Assembly: GCA_016756855.1 (NCBI GenBank)
Contig: JAESPD010000027.1
Coordinates: 1 to 48,789 of the forward strand
DNA from: a gamma proteobacterium endosymbiont of Lamellibrachia anaximandri
GTDB lineage: Bacteria > Pseudomonadota > Gammaproteobacteria > Chromatiales > Chromatiaceae
Length of the DNA stretch: 48,789 nucleotides
Direction: 5' to 3'
In this document: positions 33,083-42,057 of the stretch, in pieces
How the letters are laid out: each line of letters begins with the position of its first letter
Numbering within the stretch: position 1 is the stretch's first letter
Notes under the pieces: model-generated
Told to the model about the DNA's origin: nothing
Databases searched by the model: none
What the model saw: only the letters and a program-made list of their open reading frames with translations
Program-made: the position numbers and the translations under genes

Positions 33083-34209
33083 GCCTTTTCATCCAGCAGG
33101 GAGAGACCGCGCGGCAGTTGCTCATCACTGTCACTTTTGCCTTGATGTGCTTCCAGTTTTGTGACATCCAAACCGGCTTTTTCCAAGGCGGAGCGCAGTT
33201 TTTCCAGATTGTTTTGAATCAGTGAAGTTGTTTCCGCCTGCTCTGCCCAGAGTACGCTTGAGATTGCCTCTCCCTGCAGGCGTAGCTGTACACGCATGGG
33301 ACCCAGTGGTTCCAGATTCATGCGCAGGGTCAGACTCCAAACCGCATCCTCTTTTTCGCCGCTCTTCCCGGGTTCCTTCTGTAACCGAATCCGGAAAACA
33401 TCCAGTTGTTCGTTATGTCGGATAGGTAGTTCAAACTGCCAGGTCTGTCGTGTCGGGTCCTCTTGCGGTAGAGAGGCGAGTTGATTGGATTGGATACGGG
33501 CCAGACCGCTGTCCAGTTGTTTAAGTAGATCCAGTAGAAACCGCAGCGGGGAATCGGCTGGTAATGGAGTGCCGCTACTATCGGAAGCTGTTAGTGCGGT
33601 GGCGGATTGCTGAGGATTCAGGCCCTTCCCGGGTAGCGGAGTGTTGATCAGTTCAAATAGTCTGAGCAGGTTGAGTTTGAGGTCGGCGGGGTTGCCGCTG
33701 CCCTGCAACAGATGGGCTTCAGTAAAGAGACCGCTGTTTTGCAAAGCTGTCCGCAATTGCTGCTGGAATTGAGGCTGGTCGGTGGAGAGCAGGCGACCGA
33801 CCAATCCATCGATTGCCTGGCGTACATTTCCTGGCGCCGGGTTGCTGCTGGTATTCGACAGTTGGGTGGCAATTTTGTCAAAGAGTTGGGCCAGTGGCTG
33901 CTGGCGGGGGAGAAGCATCTTCAGTGCATTGGCCTGCAGCTGCTCCCGGCTTAGGGTCGTGAGCAGGCGTAACTCTGGAAACTCACCGCCCTTTTCAACG
34001 CTCAGTGTAAGTTGTTGACCGCTTTTTATCGCCACCTGGGTTTGGGCGATCAAACGGGTCACACCGATCTGTAGTTTGAGCTGGCTGTTCTGGGTGTCGC
34101 TCAGTGCCGTCGCCTGCAGTATCTGTCCCGGTTTGAGGCTCTGTATAGGGTTCTCCCGTGGCAGTACGTTGGGTAGCGGCAGGACAATATTGGAACCGGA
34201 TATGCGCAT
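33079..34209 (-). CDS. FliK-like hook-length control family protein
   Basis: The ATG at 34209 gives 376 residues; a GTG frame to 34254 is possible. The N-terminal half is Gln/Leu-rich and low in conserved features. The C-terminal part (about 255-355) matches the FliK C-terminal domain, with LTLRMNLEPLGPMRVQLRLQ at its centre. In flagellar export this domain tells FlhB to switch substrate. Because it is paired with an FlhB-like fragment and lies away from the main flagellar operon, it could be the main FliK or a paralogue. Confidence 0.75.
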   Translation of the reverse strand: MRISGSNIVLPLPNVLPRENPIQSLKPGQILQATALSDTQNSQLKLQIGVTRLIAQTQVAIKSGQQLTLSVEKGGEFPELRLLTTLSREQLQANALKMLLPRQQPLAQLFDKIATQLSNTSSNPAPGNVRQAIDGLVGRLLSTDQPQFQQQLRTALQNSGLFTEAHLLQGSGNPADLKLNLLRLFELINTPLPGKGLNPQQSATALTASDSSGTPLPADSPLRFLLDLLKQLDSGLARIQSNQLASLPQEDPTRQTWQFELPIRHNEQLDVFRIRLQKEPGKSGEKEDAVWSLTLRMNLEPLGPMRVQLRLQGEAISSVLWAEQAETTSLIQNNLEKLRSALEKAGLDVTKLEAHQGKSDSDEQLPRGLSLLDEKA

Positions 34210-34328
34210 TTGTGATTCTGCTGAAATCGTCGTTGGGAAAAGTATATGCCACACGAATGTTTCTGGCAGTGAAAACTATTCAACTCCTCAGGATTGTTGC
34301 CGATAATCCTACGGAATACCCGGAAAAA

Positions 34329-35135
34329 ATGGACGATATGACCGATCAGACAGTAGACAAGATCCACCTCTGGTTTCTGCGCAGTGAGGGCATCAAACGA
34401 GGTCCCTACCCTAGCGGGCGTATCCGGCGCATGCTGCTTCAGGAAGAGATCGGATTGGATGTGGAGATCAGTGCGGATCGCCGTAACTGGAAACCCATAG
34501 GAGAGGTTCCGGAGGTGGTTCCCCTGCAACTGCGGGCAGCAAGCGGTGATGCCTCTGCGCAAAGAACTCTGGAAGTGCGTGATCAAACCGATATTTTATC
34601 TGCTGATAGATCAACACGAAAATTTCCCTTACTGGCTATGATTGTCAGTCTGCTGGTCTTGGGAGTCGTAGTCGGCCTGTCAGTCTGGTCCGGGATGCCC
34701 AGGGGGATGGATGATCCCCAGTGTGATTTACCCGCTGCACCAGGGGTTAATTGGCGTAGTTGCCTCTTGTTGGCTGTGGATGTGGGATCGGCCAGCCTGA
34801 GAGGGGCGACGCTGAACAGTGCGGTGCTGCGAAAGGCCAAACTGACTGCTACGGATCTCCGTGAGGCCGATATGGGTTATGCCGATCTTCGATATGCGGA
34901 TCTCAGTTATGCGCTGCTGGAGAGAGTCTCTCTGATCGGCGCAAATCTTCAGGGTGCTGATCTGACAGAGGCCGACTTCACCAATGCGGATCTGCGTTTT
35001 GCCGACCTGCGTGGTGCCCGAATGCAGGGCGCGGCACTGGAAGGTGCCAGGCTTGATGAAACGATTTGGGTCGATGGAGTGGCCTGTCGCACCGGTTCTG
35101 TCGGCAAGTGTCTACGCAAGGGGGCTGGGCCGTAG
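34329..35135 (+). CDS. Membrane-anchored pentapeptide-repeat protein with N-terminal GYF-like domain
   Basis: The ATG at 34329 gives 268 residues; 34338 is an alternative. Residues about 10-65 look like a GYF-2-type domain (HLWFLRSEGIKRGPYPSGRI; RRNWKPIGEV). A membrane helix lies at about 99-122. After it come some 18 pentapeptide repeats of the A(D/N)Lxx type (YADLRYADLSYALL; GANLQGADLTEADFTNADL), which fold as a right-handed quadrilateral helix. The repeats would lie in the periplasm if the GYF-like domain is cytoplasmic. No enzymatic function can be assigned. Confidence 0.7.
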   Translation: MDDMTDQTVDKIHLWFLRSEGIKRGPYPSGRIRRMLLQEEIGLDVEISADRRNWKPIGEVPEVVPLQLRAASGDASAQRTLEVRDQTDILSADRSTRKFPLLAMIVSLLVLGVVVGLSVWSGMPRGMDDPQCDLPAAPGVNWRSCLLLAVDVGSASLRGATLNSAVLRKAKLTATDLREADMGYADLRYADLSYALLERVSLIGANLQGADLTEADFTNADLRFADLRGARMQGAALEGARLDETIWVDGVACRTGSVGKCLRKGAGP

Positions 35136-35162
35136 GCCCGATCAAGCTTGCGGATCGGGCAA
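35132..35162. repeat. REP-like palindromic element, copy 1
   Basis: GTAGGCCCGATCAAGC-TTGCGGATCGGGCAA, with GCCCGATC pairing GATCGGGC. It begins at the stop of the pentapeptide gene and probably also acts as its terminator. It resembles enterobacterial REP units and matches copy 2 (37138-37169). Confidence 0.75.
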
Positions 35163-35221
35163 TCCGGGATTGCAACGAAGGAGTGAGCCGCCGGTTCCGC
35201 AAACTTGAAGCGGCCTATGCA

Positions 35222-35800
35222 TTAATTAGGAAACACCTCGGTTTCGTAGCGATGGATCTCCAAGGTCTCCGACCAGTGGCTTTCAGGCAGACCGGCCTTG
35301 CGTTTCAGATGCCGAAGGAAATCCTCGGCTTTCGGTAGTGACTCCCAGACAGAAGGAAGAAAGGTGCCTCTGGCCATCCCGTCCACCAGGATGAGTCCGT
35401 CGATCCCAGGGCGCAACTGCTGAATCAGGTCGCTCTCGGATTCGAAGGGGAGGGGTTCAGCCGGTGTAAGCACAGAGAGGTGGATCACGAGTTCGTCATA
35501 TTCATGGGGCGACAGCGGCGGAAATCGGGGATCGCGAAAGGCGGCAGAATAGGCATTTTCCGCCACATCCTCGATCAGTGGCTTCATTGCCTCCAGGTGT
35601 CCAATGCAACCGCGCAGTCGACCACGCTTGTTTAATGTCACAAAGCTGGCGCGAATTGCCTGCAACTCTGCACTGTAATCTGCAGCCTCGACAGGCAATG
35701 ATCTGCCTTTCTCCAAACCGTTTCGGATCGATGCATGGGCGACCTCTAACAGCGTTTTCCAGCCATTGTCGCTGAGGTTTTTTTTCGGTTCGATAGACAT
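35222..35800 (-). CDS. amrA: AMMECR1-domain protein (AmmeMemoRadiSam system protein A)
   Basis: A 192-residue protein filling one AMMECR1 domain, with the hallmark motif RLRGCIGHLEA near residue 67 and the segment FRDPRFPPLSPHEYDELVIHLSVL. In many prokaryotes it is encoded with a Memo-family protein and a radical SAM protein; neither is beside it here. The biochemical role of AMMECR1 proteins is still unclear. The ATG has a GGAA-type ribosome binding site. The gene is convergent with the pentapeptide-repeat gene. Confidence 0.9.
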   Translation of the reverse strand: MSIEPKKNLSDNGWKTLLEVAHASIRNGLEKGRSLPVEAADYSAELQAIRASFVTLNKRGRLRGCIGHLEAMKPLIEDVAENAYSAAFRDPRFPPLSPHEYDELVIHLSVLTPAEPLPFESESDLIQQLRPGIDGLILVDGMARGTFLPSVWESLPKAEDFLRHLKRKAGLPESHWSETLEIHRYETEVFPN

Positions 35801-35938
35801 TCTGGTTTTCCAATAAGGTGTGATTTTCTCTGCCGTCTAATAGAACCATGGGTCGATTTTTTTCAAAAAGCAAGGCTGGATAAGCCTGAGAACATCCGCC
35901 ATAATCCGCCTCCCCATTCACCAGTCTGGCGTGCTCAT

Positions 35939-36850
35939 ATGTGGTTTAAAAATCTTCGTATCTACCAACTTCTTAAACCCTTCGCGCTGTCGGAGGAAGA
36001 GCTGCAGATACAGTTGGCGGAACGGGAGTTTCGAAGTTGCGGCAGCATGGAACCTGCCACACTCGGCTGGACATCGCCGCTGGGCAGGCGATCGGAGCGT
36101 CTGGCCCATGAAGTGAACGGCAGCATCATGCTCTGTCTGCGGCAGGAGGAGAAGGTACTGCCCGCGTCAGTGGTCCGGGAGATGGTTGAAGAGAAAGCCA
36201 TATTGATTGAAGAGGCGGAAGCACGCCAGGTCTCCCGGCGGGAGAAGGGCGAGATTCGGGAGGAGATCATCCAGGATTTGATGCCCAGGGCGTTCACCAA
36301 ATCGGCAAGGATCTACGCCATGATCGACCGGACCAGCGGCTGGATTCTGGTCGACGCTGCCTCGGCCAACAAGGCGGAAGCACTGCTGGGACTGCTCCGG
36401 GAGACCCTGGGAACCCTGCCGGTTCGCCCTTTGGATGTTGCAGTCGCTCCGCCCTCCGTGATGACCGAGTGGGTGCGCCGCCCGGAACAGTATGGAGACT
36501 TTCTCCTGCAGGACAGCTGTGAACTCCAGGATGCCTCAGACGAGAAGGCGATTGTGCGCTGCAAGGGACATGATCTGGGTGCACAGGAAGTGCTCAACCA
36601 CCTGGATGCGGGAAAACAGGTGGTCAAATTGGCGGTAGAGTGGAATGAGCGGCTCTCCTGCATGATTGAATCAGATCTTGCGCTAAAGCGGATAAAGTTC
36701 CTGGATATCATCCAGGAGGAGGCCGCTGATAGTGTGGCTGAGGATGATATTGCGCGGTTTGATGTCGACTTTTCCCTGATGGCCCTGGAGTTTCGCCGTT
36801 TTCTGCCTCGCCTGCTGGAACTCTTCGGCGGCGTACAGGATGAAAATTAA
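35939..36850 (+). CDS. rdgC: Recombination-associated protein RdgC
   Basis: A 303-residue protein with the typical RdgC start MWFKNLRIYQLLKPF and conserved segments GWTSPLGRRSERLAHEVNG and EIREEIIQDLMPRAF. RdgC forms a ring-shaped dimer on DNA and limits RecA activity; in some bacteria it also helps pilin variation. Length and sequence are intact. It is followed by a non-coding region with a strong terminator and a possible small RNA. Confidence 0.96.
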   Translation: MWFKNLRIYQLLKPFALSEEELQIQLAEREFRSCGSMEPATLGWTSPLGRRSERLAHEVNGSIMLCLRQEEKVLPASVVREMVEEKAILIEEAEARQVSRREKGEIREEIIQDLMPRAFTKSARIYAMIDRTSGWILVDAASANKAEALLGLLRETLGTLPVRPLDVAVAPPSVMTEWVRRPEQYGDFLLQDSCELQDASDEKAIVRCKGHDLGAQEVLNHLDAGKQVVKLAVEWNERLSCMIESDLALKRIKFLDIIQEEAADSVAEDDIARFDVDFSLMALEFRRFLPRLLELFGGVQDEN

Positions 36851-36952
36851 GGGACTTTGATGACGTTTCGTCCAGATCAATTCCTTAGTGAAATGCAGGG
36901 TTTATTGATCTGCGTCATATTGGAGTCAATTAAGAATGGCTAATATTGCCTC

Positions 36953-37054
36953 CAGCTACACGCGGATTGGTCGTTTCCGTGGATAAGCGCTAGTCTGCGG
37001 GTGAGCAAACTCGATCCTTTTAGCCTCCTGGATCGGTTCTCACCCGCTTTTTTT
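36953..37054 (+). ncRNA. Candidate small RNA with C-rich apical loop
   Basis: A possible promoter (weak ATTGGA, 16 bases, TAATAT at 36941-36946) would start a transcript of about 100 bases ending at the U-tract at 37054. It could fold as CACG(C)GGA/TCCGTG near 36960-36985, then a long terminator hairpin whose 12-base loop contains GCCTCCT, complementary to Shine-Dalgarno sequences. It may equally be only the 3' end of the rdgC mRNA. Confidence 0.3.
36997..37054 (+). terminator. Strong rho-independent terminator
   Basis: GCGGGTGAG pairs perfectly with CTCACCCGC, and an inner stem CGATCC/GGATCG encloses the loop TTTTAGCCTCCT. Eight T residues follow at once. It ends rdgC or a separate small transcript. 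Confidence 0.9.
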
Positions 37055-37137
37055 TGCGCATAAAAAACGGCCTCGGCATACCTGCCAGATTCCGTTCTTT
37101 CCAGGCCATAATCACCCGGATTCCTACCAACTCACAG

Positions 37138-37169
37138 TAGGCCTGATCAAGCGTAGCGGATCAGGCAAA
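37138..37169. repeat. REP-like palindromic element, copy 2
   Basis: GTAGGCCTGATCAAGCGTAG followed by CGGATCAGGCAA, with GCCTGATC pairing GATCAGGC. Compared with copy 1 (35132-35162) a C-G pair is replaced by T-A, keeping the stem. It lies just past the 3' end of the epimerase gene. Confidence 0.75.
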
Positions 37170-37174
37170 ATCTG

Positions 37175-38182
37175 CTAGTGGCCATAGTACTCCTTGAACC
37201 ACTTGGCGAAGGCCGCTACACCATCTTCAAGCTTGGTGTCAGGTTTGTAACCCGTGTCCTTAATCAGGCTGTCCACATCGGCATAGGTGGCAACCACGTC
37301 GCCGTCCTGTAGTGGCAACATGTTCAGTTCGGCTTTCTTGCCAAGACTCTCTTCCAGCAGCTCAATGTAGCGCATCAGCTCTGTCGGGTTATTGCTGCCG
37401 ATGTTGTAGAGACGATAGGGCGCTTTACTGCTGGCGGTGTCCGGGTGATCGCTGTCCCAGTCGGGATTTGGCTGGGCCGGACGATCCAGCACCTGAATCA
37501 CGCCTTCAACGATATCGTCGATGTAGGTGAAATCCCGTTGGTGCTTGCCATAGTTGAAGACATCGATGGGTTCGCCCTTCATGATCTTTTGGGCAAATTT
37601 GAGCATTGCCATGTCGGGACGGCTCCAGGGTCCATAGACGGTGAAGAAGCGCAAGCCGGTGGTGGGCAGGCGATAGAGATGGCTATAGGTGTGGGCCATC
37701 AACTCATTGGCCTTTTTGGTGGCTGCATAGAGACTCACCGGGTGATTCACATTGTCGTGAACCGAAAAGGGCATGGAGGTATTGGCGCCGTAGACAGAAC
37801 TGCTGGAGGCGTAGACCAGGTGTTCGACGCCGTTATGACGACACCCTTCGAGAATGTGTCCGAAGCCCATCAGGTTTGAATCAACATAGGCCAGCGGATT
37901 TTCGATGGAGTAGCGAACTCCCGCCTGGGCTGCCAGATTGACTACGCCGTTGGGCTTGTATTTGGCGAAACAGTCTGCAATGCCTTGGCGATCTTCCAGT
38001 TCGAGCCGCAGATCGGTGTAGTTCGGGTGATCCAGGGTACGGGCCAGGCGAGCCTTCTTTAGTTCTACGTCGTAATAGTCGTTGAGGCAGTCGATGCCGA
38101 TGACCTCGTCACCACGATCCAGCAGCCGCAGTGCCAGAGCTGAACCGATGAAACCGGCGCTGCCAGTTATCAATACCTTCAT
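37175..38182 (-). CDS. NAD-dependent epimerase, probably UDP-glucuronate 4-epimerase type
   Basis: A 335-residue extended SDR enzyme. The NAD site is GSAGFIGSALALRLLDRGD at the N-terminus, and the catalytic YxxxK is YAATK near residue 150. Segments such as FFTVYGPWSRPDMAMLKF, IDVFNYGKHQRDFTYIDDI and YNIGSNNPTELM are typical of UDP-glucuronate 4-epimerases (CapI/LpsL-like). It converts UDP-glucuronate to UDP-galacturonate for surface sugars. A good ribosome binding site (AAGGAAC) precedes the ATG. It is the last of three nucleotide-sugar genes on this strand. Confidence 0.88.
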   Translation of the reverse strand: MKVLITGSAGFIGSALALRLLDRGDEVIGIDCLNDYYDVELKKARLARTLDHPNYTDLRLELEDRQGIADCFAKYKPNGVVNLAAQAGVRYSIENPLAYVDSNLMGFGHILEGCRHNGVEHLVYASSSSVYGANTSMPFSVHDNVNHPVSLYAATKKANELMAHTYSHLYRLPTTGLRFFTVYGPWSRPDMAMLKFAQKIMKGEPIDVFNYGKHQRDFTYIDDIVEGVIQVLDRPAQPNPDWDSDHPDTASSKAPYRLYNIGSNNPTELMRYIELLEESLGKKAELNMLPLQDGDVVATYADVDSLIKDTGYKPDTKLEDGVAAFAKWFKEYYGH

Positions 38183-38220
38183 TGGGGAGTTCCTTTTCGT
38201 AAACTAGCGCTAAATTGGGA

Positions 38221-39249
38221 TCAGCTTAGATCGTCGACGTACCAGTCCATCGCTTCATCAAGACCGGGTCCGATCTTGTGAGTCGGCTCATATCCCAGCA
38301 ATGTTTCTGATTTGGAAATATCGGCCAGAGAGTGCAGAACATCCCCGGCGCGGAAATCCCTGTAGGTAGGAGAGGACTCTTTGAGATGAGGAAAGCGCTT
38401 TTCCAGCAGTATACGGATCTCTTCGTACAAATCGGTCAATGTAGTACGGTCGCCGACGGCAACATTATAGACTTGGTCGACCGCATCAGGGTTTTCTGTG
38501 GTTGCGCCCAACAGATTGGCCTGTACGGCGTTGTCGATATAGCAGAAATCCCGGCTCGTTTTACCGTCACCATTGATGAAGACCTCTTCATCCTTGATCA
38601 TGGCATCGACCCACTTGGGTATGACGGCTGCGTATGCCCCATTAGGGTCCTGACGTTGCCCAAAAATATTGAAATAGCGCAGGCCGATGGTCTTGAAATC
38701 GTAGCAACGGGCAAATACGCTGGCATATTGTTCGTTGACTACCTTGGTGACCGCATAGGGAGAGAGCGGGTTGCCGATCTTGTCTTCAACCTTGGGCAGA
38801 CCTGGGTGGTCGCCATAGGTGGAACTGGAGGCCGCGTAGACAAACCGTTTGACGCCGGCATCACGAGCCGCCACTAGCATGTTCAGATAGCCGGTGATGT
38901 TGTTCTCATTGGTGGTGATCGGATCATCCAGGGAGCGGGGTACCGATCCGAGGGCTGCCTGATGCAGCACGTAATCAACACCCTCACAGGCTTTTTTACA
39001 ACCATCCAGAGAGCGGATATCACCTTCGATGAAAGTGAAGTTGTTCCACTGAGCTTCCGAGACCTGTTCCTGCACCTTGTCGAAATTGTAGCGATGCCCA
39101 GTACAGAAGTTATCCAGGCCGACAACGGACTGGTTGAGCTTCAACAGGGTTTCCAACAGGTTAGAGCCGATGAAACCGGCAACGCCAGTCACGAGCCAAG
39201 TGGACTGGTTGCTTTCCATGTGTTGTTTGAGCTTATCGTAGCTATTCAT
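38221..39249 (-). CDS. UDP-N-acetylglucosamine/glucuronate 4-epimerase, WbpP/TviC type
   Basis: A 342-residue extended SDR enzyme. The N-terminal NAD motif is [16 protein letters not shown], the catalytic YxxxK is YAVTK near residue 163, and [21 protein letters not shown] is diagnostic of the WbpP/TviC group. It interconverts UDP-HexNAc or UDP-HexNAcA epimers. Directly upstream lies a TviB/WbpO-type dehydrogenase, the same pairing as in Vi antigen and some O-antigen pathways, which implies synthesis of an acidic amino sugar. The start is uncertain, since no clear ribosome binding site is present. Confidence 0.9.
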   Translation of the reverse strand: MNSYDKLKQHMESNQSTWLVTGVAGFIGSNLLETLLKLNQSVVGLDNFCTGHRYNFDKVQEQVSEAQWNNFTFIEGDIRSLDGCKKACEGVDYVLHQAALGSVPRSLDDPITTNENNITGYLNMLVAARDAGVKRFVYAASSSTYGDHPGLPKVEDKIGNPLSPYAVTKVVNEQYASVFARCYDFKTIGLRYFNIFGQRQDPNGAYAAVIPKWVDAMIKDEEVFINGDGKTSRDFCYIDNAVQANLLGATTENPDAVDQVYNVAVGDRTTLTDLYEEIRILLEKRFPHLKESSPTYRDFRAGDVLHSLADISKSETLLGYEPTHKIGPGLDEAMDWYVDDLS

Positions 39250-39278
39250 AAAGTCTGTATTCCAGGTCGTTTTACTGC

Positions 39279-40556
39279 TTACAGACGACCGTCGACATCA
39301 TCCACAGGCAGAAGGTTCTTAACATCGAAGAGCACACCGTCAGGTTTGCACAGGGAGCGGATCTTTTCACTGCCCATCTCGGCAAACTCTTTGTGTGACA
39401 CGGCCAATATAACGGCATCATAGTGCCCTTCCTTTAGCGTATCGATGGTGCGAATGCCATATTCGTGCTCGGCTTCGTCAGGATTGACCCAGGGATCATA
39501 GACGTCCACAGAAGTGCCGTAGTCCTGGAACTCTGCAACTATATCCACCACGCGGGTATTGCGAAGATCCGGACAGTTCTCCTTGAAGGTGAGGCCCAGA
39601 ACCAGTGCCTTGCTGTCGGTGGAGGCGGTACCGCGTTTCATCATCATCTTGATGACAGAGTGAACCACATAGGCGCCCATGCCATCGTTGAGCCGGCGAC
39701 CCGCAAGGATGATCTCCGGCTGGTAGCCGATCGATTGCGCCTTGTGTGTCAGGTAGTAAGGGTCGACACCGATGCAGTGACCGCCAACCAAGCCGGGGCG
39801 GAAGGGGAGAAAGTTCCACTTGCTGCCGGCAGCCTCAAGTACCTCCAGGGTATCGATACCGAGACGATTGAAGATCAGTGCCAGTTCGTTGATCAGGGCA
39901 ATATTCACATCGCGCTGGGTGTTTTCGATGACCTTTGCTGCCTCGGCAACCTTGATGCTGCTGGCCTTGTGGGTGCCAGCAGTAATGATGCTGCGGTAGA
40001 GTTCATCGACGAAATCCGCCACCTCGGGCGTGGAGCCTGAGGTCACTTTCTTAATGGTGGGCAGGCGGTGCTCCTTGTCGCCGGGATTGATGCGCTCAGG
40101 GCTGTAGCCGACGAAGAAGTCCTTATTGAAGGTCAGGCCGGAATCCGCTTCCATGATCGGTACGCAATCCTCTTCGGTGGCACCTGGATAGACTGTGGAC
40201 TCGAAGATGGCGATATCGCCGGGTTTGATCACCTTGCCCAGCGCATGGCTGGCGCCGATCAGCGGCGAAAGGTCTGGCTGTTTATGCTCGTTGATCGGGG
40301 TGGGGACTGTGACGATAAAGACGTTGCACTCTTTGAGGTCATCCAGATTGCTGGTGTAAGTAAGGTGGGGCACCTTTACGAGTTCTTCGGGCTCCACTTC
40401 CAGAGAGCTGTCGCGGCCCTCTTTCAATTCCTGAACCCGTGCCTCGTTGATGTCGAGACCAATAGTAGGAAATTTCTTTCCGAACTCCACTGCAAGTGGC
40501 AGTCCTACGTAACCGAGGCCAAGCACGCCGATACGTGTCTTCCTGAGGTCGAACAT
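39279..40556 (-). CDS. UDP-N-acetyl-hexosamine 6-dehydrogenase, TviB/WbpO type
   Basis: A 425-residue nucleotide-sugar dehydrogenase. The N-terminal NAD motif is [20 protein letters not shown], and the catalytic Cys is in [21 protein letters not shown]. The C-terminal UDP-binding domain is complete. It oxidises a UDP-HexNAc to the uronic acid in two NAD-dependent steps. It is the first of the three-gene set (dehydrogenase, 4-epimerase, UDP-glucuronate epimerase) that supplies acidic sugars for a capsule or O-antigen. No glycosyltransferases lie in the window. Confidence 0.92.
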   Translation of the reverse strand: MFDLRKTRIGVLGLGYVGLPLAVEFGKKFPTIGLDINEARVQELKEGRDSSLEVEPEELVKVPHLTYTSNLDDLKECNVFIVTVPTPINEHKQPDLSPLIGASHALGKVIKPGDIAIFESTVYPGATEEDCVPIMEADSGLTFNKDFFVGYSPERINPGDKEHRLPTIKKVTSGSTPEVADFVDELYRSIITAGTHKASSIKVAEAAKVIENTQRDVNIALINELALIFNRLGIDTLEVLEAAGSKWNFLPFRPGLVGGHCIGVDPYYLTHKAQSIGYQPEIILAGRRLNDGMGAYVVHSVIKMMMKRGTASTDSKALVLGLTFKENCPDLRNTRVVDIVAEFQDYGTSVDVYDPWVNPDEAEHEYGIRTIDTLKEGHYDAVILAVSHKEFAEMGSEKIRSLCKPDGVLFDVKNLLPVDDVDGRL

Positions 40557-40743
40557 GTTGAATCCCTATGATTTAAGCTGTTGAAAACAAAGAGTGATTT
40601 AGTAATTCTATTAGTGTGCCAAGCGCACAACAAAACAGCTGAATCATAGCGCGAGAAATGGGGAAACGCGAGTGTTTTGTCCGGGGTTTTCAAAACAGTT
40701 AACAACTCCTTGCCTTCCTCACACGTTTTGCTTCTTTGAACGG

Positions 40744-41547
40744 TCAGTCGGTGATTATTCCTGAGCGTCGCAGCTGTGAGAGTGTCTTAGCCTGCTCGCT
40801 CTCATCCGCATAGAGGACAACGACCCTGAAACGCTGTTCGGGCAGTTTGAACCAGTCAAACCGCAGGTCGGGAAAGCGCTTCTGCAGCGATCTCACATAG
40901 GCCTCGACCCGGTAGGGGCGGTTGAATTCGATGAGCGCCCGTCTCTTTTCCGTTGAATAGGGCTGTTGTGGTTCGGTGGATTTGCGGCGGTTGATATCCG
41001 TCACATAGGTGAGGTGACGATAGATATAGCGGCTGTACCACTCTGCGCCGTCTGGTATGTCCTCCCCGGTTTTGGATATCCGGCCGGGGCCATAATTGTA
41101 GGCAGCCAGTGCCAAGTGCAGGTCGTTGTTATAGCGTGCAAGCAGTTCTTTGAGGTATCGGGTGCCCGCATCCACATTTCGACAGGGGTTGTAGAGGTCT
41201 GCAATCCTGTTGATTCCTAGATGTTTCGCGGTGCCCGGCCATTGGATCTGCATCAGACCATGTGCATTTGCGTGGGAGCGGGCTGCAGGATCGAAATCGC
41301 TTTCACCCCGTGAGACTGCCAGCAGAAGGGTCAATGGCAGGCCGTGATTTGCTGCGGCCCGGCGGAAACAGTGCAGATAGGGGAAGCGTTTGCTCGGCTC
41401 TCTGCTGTCTGCGGGAGACAGGTAGTTTTTCCAACTCTCTGAAAGGGTTGTTGTCCTGATTTTCGCAGCACTGCTGACGAGCTGGGAAAAGACCATTCCA
41501 GCCAGCAGGCAGAGCAGGAGGATTCTATTCCTATTTATCTGGGTCAT
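40744..41547 (-). CDS. Lytic transglycosylase (SLT domain) with SPOR-like C-terminus
   Basis: A 267-residue exported protein with a signal sequence or anchor at residues 8-27. The SLT domain spans about 55-180, with catalytic E82 in AVSRGESDFDPAARS, then the HGLMQIQWPGTAKHLG and LALAAYNYGPGRI motifs. The last 75 residues (RALIEFNRPYRVEAYVRSLQ; FRVVVLYADESEQAKTLSQL) have the alternating strand/helix pattern of a SPOR-like domain. It cleaves peptidoglycan glycan strands in the periplasm. It is the last gene of the seven-gene envelope operon, starting 17 bases inside the end of the preceding gene. Confidence 0.88.
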   Translation of the reverse strand: MTQINRNRILLLCLLAGMVFSQLVSSAAKIRTTTLSESWKNYLSPADSREPSKRFPYLHCFRRAAANHGLPLTLLLAVSRGESDFDPAARSHANAHGLMQIQWPGTAKHLGINRIADLYNPCRNVDAGTRYLKELLARYNNDLHLALAAYNYGPGRISKTGEDIPDGAEWYSRYIYRHLTYVTDINRRKSTEPQQPYSTEKRRALIEFNRPYRVEAYVRSLQKRFPDLRFDWFKLPEQRFRVVVLYADESEQAKTLSQLRRSGIITD

Positions 41548-42043
41548 GGGATGCCTGCTCTATTTCGAGGCCGCTTGCGGCAGCAATTTGTGTGAGGGCG
41601 ATGGTGCGGTCAGCTTCACCCCAATGCGCAAAATCCACCTGATATCTGCCCGATTCGATCTGCTGGACACGCATTTGGCGTCCTGTCAGGCGTTCAATAC
41701 GACTGGCAAATCCGTTGGCGGAACGTTCACTGTGGAATGGGCTCCAGAACGGCTGCCATTGTTGGTCGATTGCCTGAAGCTCGATATTGGATATTGGTGG
41801 CTCTTCAGTCGTGGTGGGTCTGTCGACCGGGATTGGCGGATCTTCCAATTCGTGGTCACCTGCCGTTGGGGTGGAGAGTGCTGCCTCATCCGATAGGTTG
41901 GGTGTTGCTGGAACACTTTGCGACGGCATTTGAGTGGGTAGGGTGCTGCTGGAGATTTGCCGAGTCGGTGTCGGATTGAAAACCAGCCCCAGGAGGAAAA
42001 CTGCCACCCCGAAACCTGTAATAAGTCCAATAAGTCTTGCCAT
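41531..42043 (-). CDS. Single-pass membrane protein with SPOR-like periplasmic domain
   Basis: The ATG at 42043 gives 170 residues; another ATG at 42055 lies two bases after the upstream stop. A membrane helix (residues 3-21) is followed by a Pro/Thr/Ser-rich linker (about 25-85). A C-terminal domain of about 75 residues follows (WQPFWSPFHSERSANGFASR; YQVDFAHWGEADRTIALTQI). The layout of anchor, linker and compact C-terminus matches SPOR proteins, which bind denuded peptidoglycan, though the match is by pattern only. It sits between the large lipoprotein and the lytic transglycosylase. Confidence 0.6.
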   Translation of the reverse strand: MARLIGLITGFGVAVFLLGLVFNPTPTRQISSSTLPTQMPSQSVPATPNLSDEAALSTPTAGDHELEDPPIPVDRPTTTEEPPISNIELQAIDQQWQPFWSPFHSERSANGFASRIERLTGRQMRVQQIESGRYQVDFAHWGEADRTIALTQIAAASGLEIEQASHDPDK

Positions 42044-42057
42044 GATATCTCTCATTC

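Larger units (their letters stand above)
36851..37174. other. Intergenic region between rdgC and a convergent epimerase gene
   Basis: These 324 bases hold no supported coding frame. They contain a TAATAT-type -10 candidate (36941-36946), an extended hairpin with a U-tract (36997-37054), and a REP-like palindrome (37138-37169). The hairpin may terminate rdgC or a separate small RNA. Confidence 0.6.
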
